DNA of 34,805 nucleotides from Candidatus Pacearchaeota archaeon (lineage in GTDB: Archaea > Nanobdellota > Nanobdellia > Pacearchaeales > GW2011-AR1): contig JAGLIS010000002.1 in NCBI GenBank assembly GCA_023142835.1, positions 1 to 34,805 of the forward strand, read 5' to 3'. Below, piece by piece: positions 32,472-34,805 of the stretch. A program made the translations under genes and the position numbers. The number at the start of each line of letters is the position of its first letter. Position 1 is the stretch's first letter. Below the pieces are notes generated by a model. The model saw only the letters and a program-made list of their open reading frames with translations. It made no database searches and was not told where the DNA came from.

Positions 32472-33079
32472 AGTGCAGTTTTTTCATGCTTTACATCAAT
32501 AAATTTTTGCTTTCCTCTAGTACCTTTGTACCAAAGCATTTTCGTATATCCAGTATTATCAATTTGATCAAAATCTATTTCAAGTTCTTTTAGCACGTCG
32601 GTAATTAGTTTAATTGCATATTTAGATTCCGGTTCCTTACATAGATATTCCATCTCCATAAAATATCCCAAATGTTTAACCTTGTTTATTTCTATTGAAA
32701 GCTTTTTATTTTTCTTATACTTGTAAGTTTCATTCCTTTTTATTTTTTTAACCCATTCACTAAAACCCAAATCTTTAAACAATGCCAATAGATTTTCAAC
32801 TTCTTCTTTCCCATTTAATTCAAATTCAAATTCTTGTTTGACAACAACTTCAGGAGTCCAAAGCTCCGTTATCCATTTTTTAAAAGTTACTTCAAACGAA
32901 CCTTTCATCGCCCTTATCCTAAATGCTTTTCTAGGATAACCATTTTTTTGTATCGCAAAATAGTCATCAACTTTCGTTCCCCTTTTTTCAAAAACCGCAA
33001 TTTCCTTAATTCGTTTTCTAAGTTTAGAGACCTGAGAATCATTTAATTTTATTTTTGTTTCAACTTCCAACCAAACCAT
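32468..33079 (-). CDS. CYTH-domain protein (class IV adenylate cyclase/thiamine-triphosphatase-like)
   Basis: This 203-residue tunnel-fold protein begins MVWLEVETKIKL, with the defining ExExK motif (EVETK). Further basic and acidic residues of the tunnel follow (AFRIRAMKGSFEVTFKKW, VVKQEFEFEL, KLSIEINKV, GYFMEMEYL). CYTH proteins hydrolyse or cyclise triphosphates; archaeal members are mostly of unknown substrate. A GGTGATG stretch lies a few bases before the ATG, and a TATA-like ATTTATAAAC lies at 33109-33118. It is cotranscribed with acs by a 4-bp overlap, an association worth noting. Confidence 0.85.
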   Translation of the reverse strand: MVWLEVETKIKLNDSQVSKLRKRIKEIAVFEKRGTKVDDYFAIQKNGYPRKAFRIRAMKGSFEVTFKKWITELWTPEVVVKQEFEFELNGKEEVENLLALFKDLGFSEWVKKIKRNETYKYKKNKKLSIEINKVKHLGYFMEMEYLCKEPESKYAIKLITDVLKELEIDFDQIDNTGYTKMLWYKGTRGKQKFIDVKHEKTAL

Positions 33080-33130
33080 TTCATCACCTAACAGTCCAAA
33101 ATAAATATTGTTTATAAATCTTCGTGAAAA

Positions 33131-33430
33131 TTACATCAACCCACTTTCATCAATCCCAGAATCTTCTTCGGGAGATTCGGATATGCTTTCCTGAGAAGAC
33201 TCAGTCTTAAGATCTTCAGAATTAATAGAATTAATCAGCGTCTTAAACTCTTCAAATTTTTCAGCCGAAATTCTCAAACCTTTTTTTGTAGGTCCTGTAT
33301 AAGCTTCACTTTGAGTAAACTCCCTAATATCTACCCCAACTCTCCCGTTAAATTCTTTAATCCCCACGACAATATCTGTAACAGTCCCCTGATACTCGCC
33401 CTTTGAAATTTTACCAATATCTTTTTCCAT
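33131..33430 (-). CDS. PC4/p15-like single-stranded DNA-binding protein
   Basis: This 99-residue protein begins MEKDIGKISKGEYQGTVTDI. Residues 1-65 match the PC4 coactivator fold: beta strands, then VGVDIREFTQSEAYTGPTKK and GLRISAEKFEEFKTLI. PC4 proteins bind single-stranded DNA and act in transcription or repair. A ~30-residue Ser/Glu-rich acidic tail follows. The ATG at 33430 was chosen because ATTTATAAAG (33451-33460) lies 26 bp upstream. A longer frame to 33559 would cross the candidate small RNA and begins with non-family sequence. Confidence 0.75.
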   Translation of the reverse strand: MEKDIGKISKGEYQGTVTDIVVGIKEFNGRVGVDIREFTQSEAYTGPTKKGLRISAEKFEEFKTLINSINSEDLKTESSQESISESPEEDSGIDESGLM

Positions 33431-33450
33431 AGTATAACTTAACTTTAATT

Positions 33451-33460
33451 CTTTATAAAT
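33451..33460 (-). promoter_or_regulatory. TATA box of the PC4-like gene
   Basis: On the minus strand, ATTTATAAAG lies about 26 bp before the ATG at 33430. Confidence 0.5.
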
Positions 33461-33470
33461 ATTTAGATTC

Positions 33471-33551
33471 AAAAAAGAGGAGACTAGAAAACCGAAGCTG
33501 ACTAGCCTCCAACACTTAACCGAAGTCAAATGATTCAACCGAAGTTGAATA
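33471..33551 (-). ncRNA. Candidate small structured RNA with three UUCG hairpins
   Basis: The minus strand reads as a run of three hairpins, each capped by C(UUCG)G. The first is AUUCAAC/GUUGAAU (33533-33550). The second is UUGAC/GUUAA (33516-33529). The third is GGAGGCUAG/CUAGUCUCC with an inner AGC-UUCG-GUU (33479-33510), followed by UCUUUUUU (33471-33478), as in an intrinsic terminator. Two of the stems need G-U pairs that exist only in the minus-strand RNA. CTTTATAACC (33571-33580, minus) sits about 25 bp before the first hairpin and could be its TATA box. The RNA would be about 80 nt. It matches no family I recognise. Confidence 0.6.
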
Positions 33552-33570
33552 AACAACAAACATATTTCAG

Positions 33571-33580
33571 GGTTATAAAG
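33571..33580 (-). promoter_or_regulatory. TATA box of the candidate small RNA
   Basis: CTTTATAACC on the minus strand, preceded by the BRE-like GAAAA, lies about 25 bp before the first hairpin of the RNA candidate. Confidence 0.45.
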
Positions 33581-33676
33581 TTTTCTAACTATCTCTTAGG
33601 CATTACAGAAAAAGAAATTAGTAGAAAATCCCATGATTCATTAGTTTTAAAAACAAAAGTTTCCAGATTATTTTAA

Positions 33677-33757
33677 GCTCACATCGCATAATGGTATTGC
33701 ACCGCTCTGCTAAGGCGGACCCTTCGGGGTACCCCGGTTCGATTCCGGGTGTGAGCG
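33677..33757 (+). tRNA. tRNA-Ser (anticodon GCU)
   Basis: The acceptor stem GCTCACA pairs fully with TGTGAGC and G is the discriminator, as in serine tRNAs. The anticodon stem CCGCT/GGCGG carries the loop CTGCTAA with anticodon GCT. A long variable arm ACCC-TTCG-GGGT is present, and the T arm is CCCGG-TTCGATT-CCGGG. CCA is not encoded. TTTTAAAA at 33645-33652 is a likely TATA box. The 3' end is repeated 118 bp downstream. Confidence 0.95.
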
Positions 33758-33761
33758 TTTA
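33747..33761 (+). repeat. att-like repeat copy 1: 3' end of tRNA-Ser
   Basis: GGGTGTGAGCGTTTA covers the last bases of the tRNA, its discriminator and four bases beyond. It recurs exactly at 33865-33879 in the same orientation. Confidence 0.6.
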
Positions 33762-33864
33762 GCGAACATATATCTTGAATCGAACCTTCGATGTCCGAAG
33801 AAATTGCTCGAATTTTGTCTAAAGAAAAAATAAGATTGACAAATTTTAGAGTGATTTTTGAGCA

Positions 33865-33879
33865 GGGTGTGAGCGTTTA
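33865..33879 (+). repeat. att-like repeat copy 2
   Basis: GGGTGTGAGCGTTTA is identical to the tRNA-Ser 3' end at 33747-33761. The 103 bp between the copies hold a perfect ATCGAA/TTCGAT hairpin (33779-33792) and part of a 36-codon frame (33791-33901) of doubtful reality. This could be the scar of a deleted integrated element. Confidence 0.55.
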
Positions 33880-33890
33880 TTATTTTAAAA

Positions 33891-34682
33891 CTAAGAATTA
33901 GCTAATTCTATTATTCTTTTCAAATGTTTTTTCGCAGCCGTTCTTCCCAGCCCTATTACCCTCGACGCACTCTTAAAATCAAACGAATCAATATTTCGTG
34001 TCTTGATTTGAACAAATAATTTATTTTTCTCCTTACCTTTTCTCCGTCCAATTATTTCATTTAACATAATACCTGCCACCTCAGAAAGAATCTCAAAAGT
34101 TCCGCCACCCCGTCGATAATTAACTCTCATCGGCAACGCATTAACCGCAATAACTTTCCTCGCCTTTTCACTTGCATACCCCTCAGGCAAAGGATCAACA
34201 ACTCCCCCATCAACGAGAAGCATACCCCTCATTTTAACCGGTTGAAAAATTCCAGGTATTGAAATACTCGCACTAATACTCTTGAGCAAATCACCCTCCT
34301 CCAAATAAACTTCCTTCCCCGTCTTCAAATCCGTTGCAATCGCAGTAAACCCAACCTGAAGATTTTCTATTTTTCTATTCTCAACAAATTTTTTTATAAA
34401 CTTCTCGATTTCCTTCGTATCAGTATTCCCTCTCTTGAATTGATTTGATAAAAGAAGAGATAAAATTTTATTTTTCGAAAGCTTAAGCATTTTTTTCTTG
34501 AACTCTTTCAGTTTCCCTGCAGCATATATCCCTCCAACAAGAGCACCCATACTCGTCCCGACAATATAATCTATTTTTATGTTATTCTCTTCAAGAACTT
34601 CTAGAAACCCAATATGAGCTAAACCTCGCACACTTCCTCCAGATAAAGCAAGAGCTAACCCCCTCTTTTTCGTAAAACCCAT
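33891..34682 (-). CDS. Patatin-like phospholipase (RssA family)
   Basis: This 263-residue lipid acyl hydrolase begins MGFTKKRGLALALSGGSVRG. The oxyanion-hole motif SGGSVRGLAHIG (~14-25), nucleophile elbow VGTSMGALVGG (GxSxG, Ser of the catalytic dyad) and the dyad Asp in LLVDGGVVDPLPEG are all intact. Length fits bacterial and archaeal RssA/NTE-like proteins. Such proteins cleave acyl esters; how they serve an archaeon with ether lipids is unclear. A TATA-like GTTTTAAAAC lies at 34706-34715. It is divergent from the probable SRP RNA. Confidence 0.88.
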   Translation of the reverse strand: MGFTKKRGLALALSGGSVRGLAHIGFLEVLEENNIKIDYIVGTSMGALVGGIYAAGKLKEFKKKMLKLSKNKILSLLLSNQFKRGNTDTKEIEKFIKKFVENRKIENLQVGFTAIATDLKTGKEVYLEEGDLLKSISASISIPGIFQPVKMRGMLLVDGGVVDPLPEGYASEKARKVIAVNALPMRVNYRRGGGTFEILSEVAGIMLNEIIGRRKGKEKNKLFVQIKTRNIDSFDFKSASRVIGLGRTAAKKHLKRIIELANS

Positions 34683-34728
34683 AAATTATATTAAACAACA
34701 GATGTTTTAAAACTTCTTATGAAGTTAG

Positions 34729-34738
34729 TTTTATAAAT
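34729..34738 (+). promoter_or_regulatory. TATA box of the probable SRP RNA
   Basis: TTTTATAAAT lies about 26 bp before the likely RNA start at ~34760. Confidence 0.5.
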
Positions 34739-34760
34739 CCCTATTTCTTCAATATATTGT

Positions 34761-34805
34761 AGGTCAGGTCGGCGAGCTAGCCCCTCGCTATTCGCAAATG
34801 GGCTT
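34761..34805 (+). ncRNA. Probable 7S SRP RNA, 5' end only (cut by window edge)
   Basis: The last 45 bases resemble the 5' domain of archaeal SRP RNA. GCGAG (34772-34776) and CTCGC (34784-34788) form a helix-3-like hairpin with the loop CTAGCCC, followed by a helix-4-like TATTCGCAAATGGGCTT. The loop bases AGCCC (34779-34783) are complementary to GGGCT (34800-34804), as in the known helix 3-helix 4 loop contact. The bulk of the molecule lies outside the window, so the call is provisional. Confidence 0.6.

Noticed and set aside
33490..33540. C/D box small RNA
   Set aside because: CTGA is present at 33498-33501, but no proper C box (RTGATGA) lies at a usable distance, and the hairpin structure is not that of a C/D RNA.
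33490..33544. Three copies of AACCGAAG as a possible short CRISPR-like array
   Set aside because: Units are only 8 bp, spacing is uneven (28 and 19 bp), and each is explained as the loop of a UUCG hairpin on the other strand. No Cas genes or CRISPR arrays were seen anywhere.
33791..33901. A 36-codon frame after tRNA-Ser (MSEEIARILSKEKIRLTNF...)
   Set aside because: No clear promoter or ribosome site was seen, and it overlaps the end of the patatin gene. It might be a fragment of an integrase, but there is no motif to say so.

Overview
The window is AT-rich archaeal chromosome, most likely from a small-genome lineage of the DPANN type (a Woesearchaeota- or Pacearchaeota-like group; this placement is inference). 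The archaeal signs are an RNA polymerase B-type subunit beside the short archaeal subunit H, archease with RtcB, class III prepilin signal peptides, a two-subunit 2-oxoacid:ferredoxin oxidoreductase, tRNA genes without an encoded CCA, an SRP-RNA-like 5' end, and TATA boxes about 25 bp before many start codons, which implies mostly leaderless mRNAs.

Layout. 1-1.8 kb: rpoB (cut by the left edge) and rpoH on the minus strand. 1.96-3.8 kb: tRNA-Lys(UUU), a nucleotidyltransferase-like gene between inverted repeats, and a type II thymidine kinase. 3.85-5.7 kb: archease-rtcB RNA-ligation pair. 5.7-6.7 kb: a prepilin peptidase. 6.8-11.0 kb: a compact His-Xaa-Ser (Hxs) type peptide-modification operon with two HxsD-like proteins, an HxsB-like radical SAM/SPASM maturase, a short precursor ending in a His/Ser-rich tail, and a membrane-anchored beta-propeller. 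11.0-14.9 kb, converging on it: a coupled minus-strand operon of a double radical SAM fusion (SPASM-type plus HemN/HemW-type) and two U32 proteins whose cysteine spacing resembles UbiU and UbiV. 15.0-17.7 kb: a 911-residue Cys-rich surface protein.

17.8-26.0 kb holds a type IV pilus-like machine: five pilin or pilin-like proteins, a FlaI/TadA-type ATPase with a structured leader, a 56-residue protein, two membrane platform (T2SF) proteins and a HerA-like ATPase. 26.0-33.1 kb is metabolic: a small membrane protein, TatD, KorA/KorB, a YvcK/CofD-family protein, AMP-forming acetyl-CoA synthetase and a CYTH-domain protein. 33.1-34.8 kb holds a PC4-like protein, a candidate unrecognised small RNA built of three UUCG hairpins, tRNA-Ser(GCU) with a duplicated 3' end, a patatin-like phospholipase and the start of a probable SRP RNA.

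How it may fit together: the prepilin peptidase at 5.7 kb could process the pilins at 17.8-24.6 kb. Between them lies an ~11.6 kb block whose GC skew is opposite to both flanks, with switches near 5.56 kb and 17.16 kb. That block carries the Hxs operon and the radical SAM/U32 operon, which together look like an anaerobic peptide-modification system with an unusual set of parts. This is the most interesting part of the window.
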